Shown: positions 8,473 to 17,500 of the stretch, one piece after another | Numbering within the stretch: the first letter of the stretch is position 1 | Layout: each line of letters starts with the position of its first letter | From: Candidatus Poribacteria bacterium | GTDB taxonomy: Bacteria; Poribacteria; WGA-4E; JAJRTO01 | Direction of reading: 5' to 3' | DNA: 34,482 nucleotides | Assembly: GCA_024278235.1 (NCBI GenBank) | Contig: JAJRTO010000037.1 | Span: 1-34,482 of the forward strand | Position numbers and translations under genes: made by a program | The notes under the pieces: generated by a model | What the model was told of the DNA's origin: nothing | Seen by the model: the letters and a program-made list of their open reading frames with translations, nothing else | The model's database searches: none

Positions 8473-9913
8473 TGCCTATATCCTCGCTATCGATTTGGGC
8501 ACGACAAGCTGCAAAATCGCGTTATGCGATTATCATGGCGAGTTTATTGCATACCGGCGAGAAGAGATGCCCCTATACCATCATCAACCCCGCTGGGCTG
8601 AAGCCGATCCCAATGTATGGTGGCAGTCCGTATCCCGGCTCATCCCGGGGGTGTTGGGCGATGCTGGTGTCGTGGCCGATCAGGTAGATGCCATCGGCCT
8701 CTGTGGATTGATGCATGCTCTCGTGCCTGTGAACGCCGCCGGTGAACCACTCGCGAACAGCATGCTCTGGATGGATCAACGATGCCAGCCAGAGTGTGAA
8801 CTGATCGCGGCCACTCACGGAGATCGAGTACGGGAGCTGACCGGGGGACTCCCGCGCACGACGACCTCTGCGGCAAAGCTCTATTGGCTCAAACGTCACC
8901 ATCCGGATATCGTGGATGCAACTCATCAGTTCCTCCTCCCGAAAGATTTCATACGGCTGAAATTGACGGGTGCCTGGGCCACCGATCCCTCGGATGCCGG
9001 TGGTACGTCACTGCTAGGCCGTGAACCGGATGCAGGCTGGTCGGAGCCTTATCTATCGGAAATTCTGGATGTCTCGCCATCGAAGTTCCCACAGATTCGA
9101 CCATCGACACAGATTGCCGGATTCACGACACACCGGACGATTGCATGGGGGTTGCGCGCTGGAATCCCTGTTGTCACAGGAAGCTCTGATGTGCGGGCTA
9201 CCATACTCGGCACGAATCTGTACATTCCCGGTCGCCTCTGTCTGTATATGGGCACTGCTGCCTGGTTAGCCACGGGACTTTCAGGGAGCGGGGAACAGAT
9301 GCACACGCGATTTCTCGGGGCCACTTCAACGTTCGGATCTGCAATGCGATGGTACGTGGAGAACCTCTGTGAACAAGAAGCAGACGCTACGAATTATGAG
9401 ATGGCTGAGAATCAAGCATCCCAGGTCGCGCCTGGGGCTGACGGGTTGGTATTCCTCCCGCATCTGATGGGCGAACGCGGGCCTTACATGAGCCCCGGAG
9501 CCACCGGAGTATTCTTCGGGCTCACTTTGAGCCATCGGCGAAGCCACCTGTTTCGATCTGTCCTGGAGGGAACGGCTTGCCAGATTCGTCATATCCTGGA
9601 GGAACGCGAGATGCTGGATGCGACGGACCTCTGGTGTGTGGGTGGTGGGACACGATGTCAGCTTTGGCTGCGTATCATTGCAGATGTGACGAGCATGCCC
9701 GTGATAACCCCACGTATCCCGGAAGCCGGTCTGTTAGGAAGTGCTATGATGGCCGCTGTGGGGATTGAGCGTTTCCCGGATCTCCGAACCGTCGCAGATG
9801 TCTGGGTTCAACCAAGCAGTCGACTGGAACCGAAGCGAGAACCCATGTATGAGCAGCTTTATGCTCGCTATCGTGCACTGGATGATGCAATGCAACCTTT
9901 CTTCCAACAATAA
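8450..9913 (+). CDS. FGGY-family carbohydrate kinase, xylulokinase-like
   Basis: A 487-residue ATP-dependent kinase of the FGGY family, which phosphorylates ketoses or polyols. The phosphate-1 loop AIDLGTTSCK has Asp15. LCGLMHALVPVN and LWMDQRC follow as in xylulokinases. The probable catalytic aspartate is in GSSDVRA, and the C-terminal domain has CVGGGTRCQLWLRIIADV then EAGLLGSAMMAA. The start is a TTG inside the preceding dehydrogenase gene, with AAGAGGG 8 nt upstream. The next ATGs in frame come only after the essential phosphate-1 loop, so TTG is well supported. The closest named relatives are xylulokinases, but LCGLMHAL replaces the usual GQMHG, so the true substrate may differ. Confidence 0.88.
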   Translation: MSSKSRNNAYILAIDLGTTSCKIALCDYHGEFIAYRREEMPLYHHQPRWAEADPNVWWQSVSRLIPGVLGDAGVVADQVDAIGLCGLMHALVPVNAAGEPLANSMLWMDQRCQPECELIAATHGDRVRELTGGLPRTTTSAAKLYWLKRHHPDIVDATHQFLLPKDFIRLKLTGAWATDPSDAGGTSLLGREPDAGWSEPYLSEILDVSPSKFPQIRPSTQIAGFTTHRTIAWGLRAGIPVVTGSSDVRATILGTNLYIPGRLCLYMGTAAWLATGLSGSGEQMHTRFLGATSTFGSAMRWYVENLCEQEADATNYEMAENQASQVAPGADGLVFLPHLMGERGPYMSPGATGVFFGLTLSHRRSHLFRSVLEGTACQIRHILEEREMLDATDLWCVGGGTRCQLWLRIIADVTSMPVITPRIPEAGLLGSAMMAAVGIERFPDLRTVADVWVQPSSRLEPKREPMYEQLYARYRALDDAMQPFFQQ

Positions 9914-9992
9914 TCATCACATCGGTGTCATACCTATGATGAACCTGGTTTATTATGATGACGGGAATGGTTAGCTGCGAAAGGAAAAACAC

Positions 9993-10799
9993 ATGAACAC
10001 TGGCAAACAGATACGCTTGGGTCATCTTTTTGATTCGACATCGGGGAACACAGTCATCATCGCCATCGATCATGGTCTGGGAGGTGTTCCGGGTGGACTT
10101 GAACGGGTCCGTGAACGCCTCGGGCAGATTCTTGATGGCCGGCCGGATGGGCTTATCCTGAGCGCAGGACTCGCGCGTTGCACGGCTGATCTGTTGAGCG
10201 GACGCGGCAAACCGGCACTGATCATCACGGTGGATCGGCCTACGGGGAGTACTCTCCCCGGGAAACCAGCAACAGGGGAAGACTATCGTTTGATCGTTCC
10301 CGTGGAGGATGCTGTGCGGCTGGGAGCCGACGCGGTTAAGATGGTGATGTCCTACGGACGCGCTGATGCCAGGATTCACGCTGATAACGTGCAGGCAGTA
10401 GCCCAAGTTGCCAGTGAATGTGAACGGTGGGGGATGCCACTTTTACTGGAGCCTGTGCTTTGGGGGCAGCAGGCCACAACGGAGGATCGTCAGGACATCA
10501 GCATACTCAAACATATTTGCCGCATGGGTATCGAAATGGGGGCCGATATTCTCAAGATCAGCTACATCGCAGAGGGATTCGAAGATGTGGCCCGCATGAG
10601 TCCCATCCCGATTGTGATCCTGGGTGGAGCGAAAACAGACACCGATGACGCCATGTTTCAAATGATTCAGGGCGCAGTCAACGCAGGTGCGAGAGGTGTT
10701 GCCTTTGGAAGAAACGTGTTTCAACGGGACGAGCCTGCCAAGGTGATCGGACAGATCCGCAAGATCGTGCATCAACCTGGCCAGAAGGGAGACTCATAA
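9993..10799 (+). CDS. Class I (Schiff-base) aldolase, FbaB/DeoC/LacD-like
   Basis: A 268-residue TIM-barrel aldolase. IAIDHG (about 23-28) is the hallmark strand of the archaeal-type class I fructose-bisphosphate aldolase group. ADILKISY places the probable Schiff-base lysine at Lys188. GGAK (211-214) and GVAFGRNVFQ near 234 form the phosphate-binding loops. In this family the enzyme cleaves a phosphorylated ketose into dihydroxyacetone phosphate and an aldehyde, but some members make aminoshikimate precursors or cleave sulfofructose phosphate. Following a dehydrogenase and an FGGY kinase, it probably splits the phosphorylated product of those two enzymes. It is one nucleotide from the next gene. 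The family is clear and the substrate is inferred. Confidence 0.85.
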   Translation: MNTGKQIRLGHLFDSTSGNTVIIAIDHGLGGVPGGLERVRERLGQILDGRPDGLILSAGLARCTADLLSGRGKPALIITVDRPTGSTLPGKPATGEDYRLIVPVEDAVRLGADAVKMVMSYGRADARIHADNVQAVAQVASECERWGMPLLLEPVLWGQQATTEDRQDISILKHICRMGIEMGADILKISYIAEGFEDVARMSPIPIVILGGAKTDTDDAMFQMIQGAVNAGARGVAFGRNVFQRDEPAKVIGQIRKIVHQPGQKGDS

Positions 10800-10800
10800 G

Positions 10801-11487
10801 ATGAACCGACGTTGGTTGTATGGCGCAATCGGATTGATTCCGGTGATTATCGTCGCGCTCTTTCTCTATGCAAGGCAACCTATTACCACTGAGACAGATC
10901 GGCTGGCAGATCCCACAGGTTCTACGGTGCAGAGAGATCATGATGATTCCGGCCAAACTAAATTGTCACCCGCCGAGGCACGCATCACTGTCTCAGATCA
11001 AGAAATTGATAAAATCTTCGAGGAAGCGATTGCCTTTCTGGATCGTCTTGCATCCGGTGAGGCCGAAGCTCAAGAGTATGGTGACATCCGGGAAGAGACC
11101 ATTGAGACAGAGATGATTCGCGTAGAAGGCCCGATGTCTGAATCAACAGAATCGCTCTCAGATGGGATGGCTGAATCGATGGATGAGGAATCCGTAAAAC
11201 CCGAACTGGTCATAGATGAGTTTGTTGCCGCCCTGAGAAATCTGGATCTGGATACAATGCTCTCGATGGCGCGGGGACAGGCACGTGAGAAGATAGAACA
11301 GTTGCGCTTTGATGAGCTGCCACCAGAGGCCGAGATGATGTTTCAGCAGATCCAGCCAACCAATGGACGACTGGTGAGTGAGAACGAATTCAGGTTCAAT
11401 CTTGCGATGCCGATGGGCGATCAATCTCCTGAGATCGTGATGCACCGGGATGGTGGTCGCTGGTGGATCGACGAGATCATCGATTAA
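10801..11487 (+). CDS. Membrane-anchored protein of unknown function
   Basis: I do not recognise a named family. The 228-residue protein has a basic start followed by one hydrophobic segment (about residues 6-22), which would anchor it in the inner membrane with the rest outside. A low-complexity acidic region rich in Glu, Asp and Ser spans about 60-140. The last ~90 residues (EFVAALRNLDLDTMLSMA to GGRWWIDEIID) resemble the small cone-shaped fold of NTF2/DUF4878-type domains, where a short helical pair is followed by a sheet ending in a W-x-I-D strand. It starts one nucleotide after the aldolase stop with GAAGGGAG upstream, so it is part of the same operon. It converges on the GH88 gene with a 14-nt gap. 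Confidence 0.75.
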   Translation: MNRRWLYGAIGLIPVIIVALFLYARQPITTETDRLADPTGSTVQRDHDDSGQTKLSPAEARITVSDQEIDKIFEEAIAFLDRLASGEAEAQEYGDIREETIETEMIRVEGPMSESTESLSDGMAESMDEESVKPELVIDEFVAALRNLDLDTMLSMARGQAREKIEQLRFDELPPEAEMMFQQIQPTNGRLVSENEFRFNLAMPMGDQSPEIVMHRDGGRWWIDEIID

Positions 11488-11501
11488 CAATCCTCCATCG
11501 A

Positions 11502-12875
11502 TCAGTCAAAGAACGTCAGATACGGCTTGCATTGTGCCTCACGTAACAGTAACAGCGCAAGCTCTCGGGCATGATAATCGCCCCACATGGATGATTCCCC
11601 GTTGGGAATGCTGCTTCCTTGTGGGATGTAATCCCAACCGTTGGGTCGATGGTAGACTGAGTGTAAGATAAGTCCCTGATGGTGTGGCTCCTCGGAAAGG
11701 TAAGGAGGAGACAATAGCGCCTCAGCCACCGTCATACCCGCTTGATAGTAGTGAGATCCTGCTTCCTGTCTCCCCCGGTTTTTCAGGTAGTTTCCGAGTC
11801 GGATCAACCCTTGAGCAGCAATTGCAGCAGCGGAACTATCGACTGGTTCGTGATCATTGAAAGGCTCGGCAGCGCGGTTCCGCCAGTCTCCCAGGTGCAC
11901 CAACCCCGGTGCTCCCGTATCCCAGTATGGAATTCCATCGGCCGCCGTATTCTCAATGTAGAAATCAGCCGTTGCACGGGCCGCTTTGATCATGTGTTTC
12001 GTCACCTGATCTTTCCCGCCGTAGGGTTCCAGTTCGCGATCATCGATGTTTTCGAAAAACTCCAACTGCTCCGCATAGCCTGTGATGACCCAGGCAAGCC
12101 CACGTGTCCAGGTCGTAAACGGTGAGTAGCCCTGTTGTGTGCTCGGACAGCGATAGTTTCCATCATTCATGTTGAAAATCGATTCATGAGCGACCCGCCC
12201 GCGTATATCATATGCGTCTCGTTCTTCCCCATAGTAGATATTGTATTCCGCTGTTGTCTTTGAATGCAGGATCAGACGGTGCAGCAGCGAGATGGGACGA
12301 TCTCCCTCCGCCATCAACACATGTCCAAGCTGGTGTGCAATGCCGAGAGCACGGAGCGAGCGGATCGTATCGGAAAAGAGCGAGTGAGGGCCATTGAACG
12401 AATAGATGAAACCGAGATCGTTTCTGATGGAAGACCAGCGATTGGCCTGGATGGCGCCCGAGGCTTTCAGTGCGAGTTCATAGAAGTTCATCTCCCACGA
12501 ATCAGCCGGGATTCGTCCCTCGCGCATCAGGCGACGCAGATTTCCATAGGTTGAGACATTGTTGAACCCATGATCATGGACTCCCACATGTGTTACGTGC
12601 GGTGCCATACACTCGACTGTATTCCGCCGGCCGATCTCCAGGAATTTTTCATCCCCGGTTGCATCAAACTGTAAAATCGCTGATCCAAACAGAAATCCCT
12701 GGGTCCACTCGGTCCAGCCGCGTGTGGTATAACACCCCTGGACCGTGAATACAGGGGTTCCTTGTGCGGGGTCCCATGTGTCCTCTATGGCAAGGATCTT
12801 GTGTCCAGAGAGTTCAAAGAGCCATTCTAACTGAGGTCGGAGTTGAACAGGTGTAATCGATTGATTGATGAGCAT
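11502..12875 (-). CDS. GH88-family unsaturated glucuronyl hydrolase-like protein
   Basis: GH88 enzymes hydrate and release the 4,5-unsaturated uronic acid that polysaccharide lyases leave at the non-reducing end of oligosaccharides. This 457-residue protein shows the alpha6/alpha6-barrel signatures WTEWTQGFLFGSAIL (near 54), HDHGF with Asp101, a second candidate acid Asp169 in LFSDTIRSL, the strong motif SPFTTWTRGLAW near 251-262, and DSSAAAIAAQGL towards the C-terminus. Asp101 and Asp169 match in spacing the two essential aspartates known in the family. No signal peptide is evident, so it should be cytoplasmic. GGAAGAAG precedes the ATG. It would act downstream of the heparinase-type lyase at 403-2496. 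GH105 is the nearest alternative family. Confidence 0.82.
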   Translation of the reverse strand: MLINQSITPVQLRPQLEWLFELSGHKILAIEDTWDPAQGTPVFTVQGCYTTRGWTEWTQGFLFGSAILQFDATGDEKFLEIGRRNTVECMAPHVTHVGVHDHGFNNVSTYGNLRRLMREGRIPADSWEMNFYELALKASGAIQANRWSSIRNDLGFIYSFNGPHSLFSDTIRSLRALGIAHQLGHVLMAEGDRPISLLHRLILHSKTTAEYNIYYGEERDAYDIRGRVAHESIFNMNDGNYRCPSTQQGYSPFTTWTRGLAWVITGYAEQLEFFENIDDRELEPYGGKDQVTKHMIKAARATADFYIENTAADGIPYWDTGAPGLVHLGDWRNRAAEPFNDHEPVDSSAAAIAAQGLIRLGNYLKNRGRQEAGSHYYQAGMTVAEALLSPPYLSEEPHHQGLILHSVYHRPNGWDYIPQGSSIPNGESSMWGDYHARELALLLLREAQCKPYLTFFD

Positions 12876-12958
12876 CTTTATCTTCTTCCGTCGCCTGACT
12901 GCGTTTGCATGGGTTCCGTATTTCTCCTGCCGTCACAGTGAAACGTGGCGCAGGGCTA

Positions 12959-12988
12959 AGAATATGGCTTAAAATATCATAGATGCAA
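12959..12988 (-). promoter_or_regulatory. Candidate promoter for the GH88 gene
   Basis: On the minus strand TTGCAT (12988-12983), an 18-nt spacer and TATTCT (12964-12959) would start transcription about 77 nt before the GH88 ATG. The boxes are imperfect, so support is moderate to weak. Confidence 0.35.
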
Positions 12989-13042
12989 CATATGAGATTG
13001 TGCGCTGAAAGTGAGGATAGCCGATCTTGCACTGTGGGTCAA

Positions 13043-13084
13043 GTGTTTTGTGTGGAGTGTTTTGTGTGGAGTGTTTTGTGTGGA
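13043..13084. repeat. Three perfect tandem copies of a 14-bp unit
   Basis: GTGTTTTGTGTGGA occurs three times without interruption at 13043-13056, 13057-13070 and 13071-13084. It lies about 120 nt upstream of the predicted export-operon promoter. It might be a slippage repeat or a multi-copy protein-binding site. Confidence 0.8.
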
Positions 13085-13201
13085 TGTCAATGGAAACGCG
13101 GAAATATCCAAAACGACAGCCAGATTTTTGATCAACATGGACTAAACGTCATCCGAGATACTCAAACCGAAATAGTCGTATTGGATATCCCTGTTTCTCT
13201 C

Positions 13202-13230
13202 TTGCTTGTATGCATAGTGTGTGTTACAAT
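13202..13230 (+). promoter_or_regulatory. Predicted sigma70 promoter for the polysaccharide-export operon
   Basis: TTGCTT (13202-13207), 17 nt, TACAAT (13225-13230). Transcription would begin near 13237, giving a 5' leader of roughly 108 nt before the TTG start at 13345. The spacing is ideal and the boxes are good. Confidence 0.55.
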
Positions 13231-13344
13231 AACGCGATGCTTTTATGCTTCTTCCCCAAGGGTCTTACAAAAGCATATCATGGTCATCCTGAACTGAAAT
13301 AGCCACGTTAATATACACAGTTCTCCGAGGAGGAAGTAAACACG

Positions 13345-14508
13345 TTGCCTAAGTCTATTGTTAGTTATACGTTCGTTTGTATCCTGTGTGGGTTGATTTG
13401 TATTCCCCCCCTCGTAAATGCTCAGAACTCACAAGATGATTACAAAATTCATGTCGGTGATCGATTAGATATTTACATCGAAGGATATCCAGAATACAGT
13501 CGGCAGTTATCTGTCCTACCCAATGGCATGATCTCCTATCCACGCATAGGGGATGTTCGTGTGGCTGGTATGACTCCTGCCAAGTTGAGTGAGCTGATCT
13601 CCCAGAACTTAGCGGGCCTTAACTACCCCACCGTCTATGTTTCTGTGTTGATGGCACAGCAGCGTGAGGTCTATGTCCAGGGCATGGTGAAAACCCCAGG
13701 ACGCTATTTCTTTGATGGGGATAGTGTTCATCTGCTGCAGGCACTGGCACTCGCGGGTGGTCTGGATCATGAAAAAGCCGACATGAAAAATGTGAGGGTC
13801 TTTCGTAATGGACAACTGTTGAACTCGATAGATATCAGTGGGCTGCTCAATGGCGATGCCGAGATCGATCTTGAACTTCAATCGAAGGACATGGTGCTGG
13901 TCCCCAGTCGTCTTCAGCAACGACTTATCGCCGTCACCGGAGCTGTTGTAAAGCCTGATGGCTTCTCCGTTGAGGAAGAACGGATCCATGTGTTAAGGGC
14001 ACTCTGGATGGCAAGTGGTCCGCTACAGGATATATCTGATTTAGAGAATGCCGTGGTGATCCATCCCAATAGCAGTACTACTCAGGTAGATCTCAAGCAA
14101 CTTTCTCAAGACCCTACCCTTCAATCCGATCGATATATGATGTCCCCAGGTGATGTCCTTTATATCCCCAACGCCTATGTTGATGAGAAGGTCAGTGTTA
14201 TCGGCGAAGTTAAATCTCCGGGGCAATATGCCGTTAAAGGATCCATCGATGTGCTCGAAGCCTTATCGCTCGCAGGTGGACTTGTCGAAGATCGAGCAAA
14301 CCTCAAGAAAGCATTCATCCAACGCAGGGACGGAAGCAGAGAACCTGTGAACCTTATGGATCTGTTTGATGAAGATGCGAAGACTGCAGGACTTATGCTT
14401 CATCCTGGAGACACGTTAAGCATTCCCAAACGTTTGAAGGTCAACTGGAATGCTCTCTATACGGTTGTACTGACGGCTTCGCTTATCTATAATATTGCTA
14501 CGCGCTAA
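13345..14508 (+). CDS. Polysaccharide export protein with SLBB domains (Wza-like)
   Basis: A 387-residue periplasmic/outer-membrane protein that would form the export channel or collar for a secreted polysaccharide. Residues 1-26 form a signal peptide ending VNA. There is no lipobox, unlike classical Wza lipoproteins. A Poly_export domain (DYKIHVGDRLDIYIEGYP onward, about 31-110) is followed by three SLBB repeats, recognisable as VYVQGMVKTPGRYFF, IAVTGAVVKPDGFSV and VSVIGEVKSPGQYAV. A hydrophobic C-terminal helix (about 370-385) probably crosses the outer membrane. The start is TTG with GAGGAGG upstream. It is 14 nt from the Wzz/BY-kinase gene, its usual partner. Confidence 0.9.
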   Translation: MPKSIVSYTFVCILCGLICIPPLVNAQNSQDDYKIHVGDRLDIYIEGYPEYSRQLSVLPNGMISYPRIGDVRVAGMTPAKLSELISQNLAGLNYPTVYVSVLMAQQREVYVQGMVKTPGRYFFDGDSVHLLQALALAGGLDHEKADMKNVRVFRNGQLLNSIDISGLLNGDAEIDLELQSKDMVLVPSRLQQRLIAVTGAVVKPDGFSVEEERIHVLRALWMASGPLQDISDLENAVVIHPNSSTTQVDLKQLSQDPTLQSDRYMMSPGDVLYIPNAYVDEKVSVIGEVKSPGQYAVKGSIDVLEALSLAGGLVEDRANLKKAFIQRRDGSREPVNLMDLFDEDAKTAGLMLHPGDTLSIPKRLKVNWNALYTVVLTASLIYNIATR

Positions 14509-14522
14509 TGAGGTGAGTCGAA

Positions 14523-17500
14523 TTGATGCAGCATCAAGAGAATGAAAATATCACAAGCGTCCGATTGGAGCAATACTTTCTTATTCTTTATCGCAGCAAG
14601 TGGAGTGTCTTCTTCATCCTATTGTTGGCACTCATGACGGCATTCATCAAGAACGACATCAGTCAGCCTACCTATCAGGCGACTGCACAGCTCTGGGTCA
14701 AACAGCAGGAGAAAGGTCTTCCTTCAAGTGGTTTCGAGGATATGTTCATGACGGGGATTTTTGGACGTGCTGCGGAGTTGGAGACGCTCAGTGAGATTAT
14801 TCGAAGCCCGGCCACACTGGAAAAGGTCGTCGATGGGCTTGCGTTGCTGGAAAATCCTCTACCTAAACACCGTGGCAAGTTCCTCACATGGTTCTCTGAT
14901 CGACTTGGGGTAGGGATTCTGAGCGCTATTCCGGAGATGAGCGCTACAAGTTACCGTGAGTTCCGAAATAAGTGGCTGGCACTGGAATTGCCTTATCGGA
15001 TTGCACAGTTAGAAGATCTTGTGGGTAGCCTTGGGGAGAACACTCCAGTGTCCCAGTATAATAAGATCCGTGCAGTATCGAAGCGTCTGGGGCAACTTTC
15101 GCGATTGGACTTTGATAGAGAGCGTGCCAACGAAATAAGACTGGCTACGGCGGATCTGAAGCGTTCTATAGAAGCCGTCAGAAAGCAGAGGCCGAAGGAC
15201 TATGAATCTCTACAAAAGGCCATAGGGTCACTTGCGGAACTATCGAAAACTTTCGAGGTGAATGATACAGAGCAGGAGTTTCTGGGGACGCTTGCTGTCC
15301 ATACGTTCCAGCAATACCTGAATCTCGAGTCGACATTTGGATTGGAATCTCGCGAAGAAACTCAGAAGGCGATCCAGAAAGAAGGTCTCCGCCCTGTTTA
15401 TGACGCCAGATACGATGAAGATGATCTCGTGTCCCCCCCAAGGTTCGCTGATTTTCAAGACTACTATATGGATCCGATCTATAACTATGGGGATTACCGT
15501 CGATTGATCCAGCGACGGATTCAGGAGGACGAAATTCGCGATGCGTACAGTCGATTCCTTCAAGAGAATATAGATCACCCGGATCGAAGTCTATGGTCCT
15601 TTGATGAGTTCCGACAGTACTACCGGCGAGTACAACACGAAAAGCTGGTGAAGGAACTCCGGGAAAATCTGAGCGTTCAACCTCTGCGCGATACGGATGT
15701 GATTCGGATCACTGTAAAGGCTGCTACCCAGGAACGTGCGGTAAGTATTGTGAATCGGTTAGCCGCCGTGTTCGAAAAGCTTATGGTTGACGATTCACGC
15801 TCGCGGATGCAAAAGACCAAGAGATTCGCAACTGAGAAGAAGCAAATAATTCAGAAACAACTCAGCAGCGCGGCCAACGAGCTGAGCCGATACCAAACAG
15901 CACACGATACGATTTCATTGACGGCAGAAGCTGAAGCGACGATTACATCGCTCAATCAACTCCGGTTGCTGCTGACGAAAGCAAAGATGAAAAGCCGTAG
16001 TGCCGACAGCCGCGTGAAGCAACTGACGGCGCAACTCCAGGAGGAAGATCCAACGATCTTAGCGAGTGAGACACTGACTGCCAATCCTGCGTTGGTTGAA
16101 CTCCGCCTTAAGCTAAAAGATGCCTATGTCGAACTTGCTCGTCTGAAAGCCAGATATCCAGATGGTCAGAACGAGGAGATCGCCCGGCAAGAAGTCGTGA
16201 TCGCTGCCAGGGAACAAGCTCTCCTGGATGAGGCGGAAAATCAGGTAACGCAAACCCGAAGTCCAAATCCACTGGTAACGAGCCTCATGGATCAATTGAT
16301 CCGGGCACATTCTGAAATGCTTGCTGCACAAGCGGAGATCGCAACTCTCGGTGAGCAGATTGGATATTACGAAGGATTACTGGCGAAAATGCCTGATATG
16401 GAGAAAGAACTTGCAAGACTCAAGCGAGAGGTGATGCTTTATCAATCTCTCAGTGAGACGCTTGCTCAGGCAGAGCAGGAAGCGATGATGCTCAGTGAAG
16501 CGGAACCTGGGAATATCACGACATTCCAGCCGGCAGCTTTCAGCCAAGACCCCCTTCCAATCAGCCCTCGAAAAATGATGAATCTGATGCTTGGCGGACT
16601 GATTGGATTATCACTTGGCATCGGACTTGCCTTTTTAAGGGAGTATCTTGATAATACCTATGGCACGGTAGAGGAAGCCCAACGAGATCTGGAACTCAGT
16701 AGCAAACGTATGAATGCCGCATTAGAGCCTACCTTCTTGACGATGGTGCCCGCAATTGAGAGCATGGAAGGAGATCGCAGCTACATTGTAGCAGTGAGGG
16801 AACCCAAATCGGCAGCCGCTGAAGCTTTCCGGATCATCCGCACGAAGTTGCAGTTCATGGGAGCCCAGACGCCTGTACGCTGTATTTTGGTTACCAGCTC
16901 GACCCCTGGAGAAGGTAAGTCGACGATTTCCTCCAATCTTGCCGTAGCCCTTGCTCAGCAGATGGGAAAGCGAGTGCTTCTCATTGACGCGGACCTAAGG
17001 AAATCCGTACAGCATCGGATCTTCAGAACAGCAGCCAATAACCCTCATGTCAGAACCAACAGAAACGAAATAGAGGCAACAGTAGGGACCGAACTGGTAC
17101 CATCAGAGGCCGATGAGGACACAGATGGACAATTAGCCCTCGAACATGACAGAAAACCTGGCCTCACCGATCTGCTGATACGCTGGCGGCTTATGTTCTC
17201 GAATGAACCAGAAGATTCTCCGGTCAGAAGATGGCTCGAAGCACGCCAACATAACGCCGACGTCCGTATTCCCGATGGTTCCAATGGATCGAAGGTGCTC
17301 GAGGGTGCTGATGAGGAGATAGCGCGACAGCAAATGCAGGAGCTATTACAGGGAATTGTCAGACAAGTTTACATCCCCAAGAGCAATGAGCAGACTGTCG
17401 TGGATCAGCAACTTCCCGACATGGATCTAAGCCTGATTCCCAGTGGCACGAATCCGCCAAATCCCTCAGAGCTGCTCGGTTCTGAAAGTATGGAGCAACT

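Larger units (their letters stand above)
12876..13344. other. Divergent intergenic region without genes
   Basis: This 469-nt gap lies between the GH88 gene and the polysaccharide-export operon. I see a minus-strand promoter candidate at 12959-12988, a triplicated 14-bp repeat at 13043-13084 and a plus-strand promoter at 13202-13230. A 104-codon plus-strand open frame (12983-13297) has no recognisable domain, runs through the repeat and is not credible. Confidence 0.6.

Noticed and set aside
9744-10406. 220-codon minus-strand open frame
   Set aside because: Opposite the kinase end and the aldolase, and no domain is visible.
12983-13297. 104-codon plus-strand open frame in the GH88/export gap
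   Set aside because: It runs through the 14-bp tandem repeat and the predicted promoter, is Cys/Val-rich without a family pattern, and has no convincing ribosome site.
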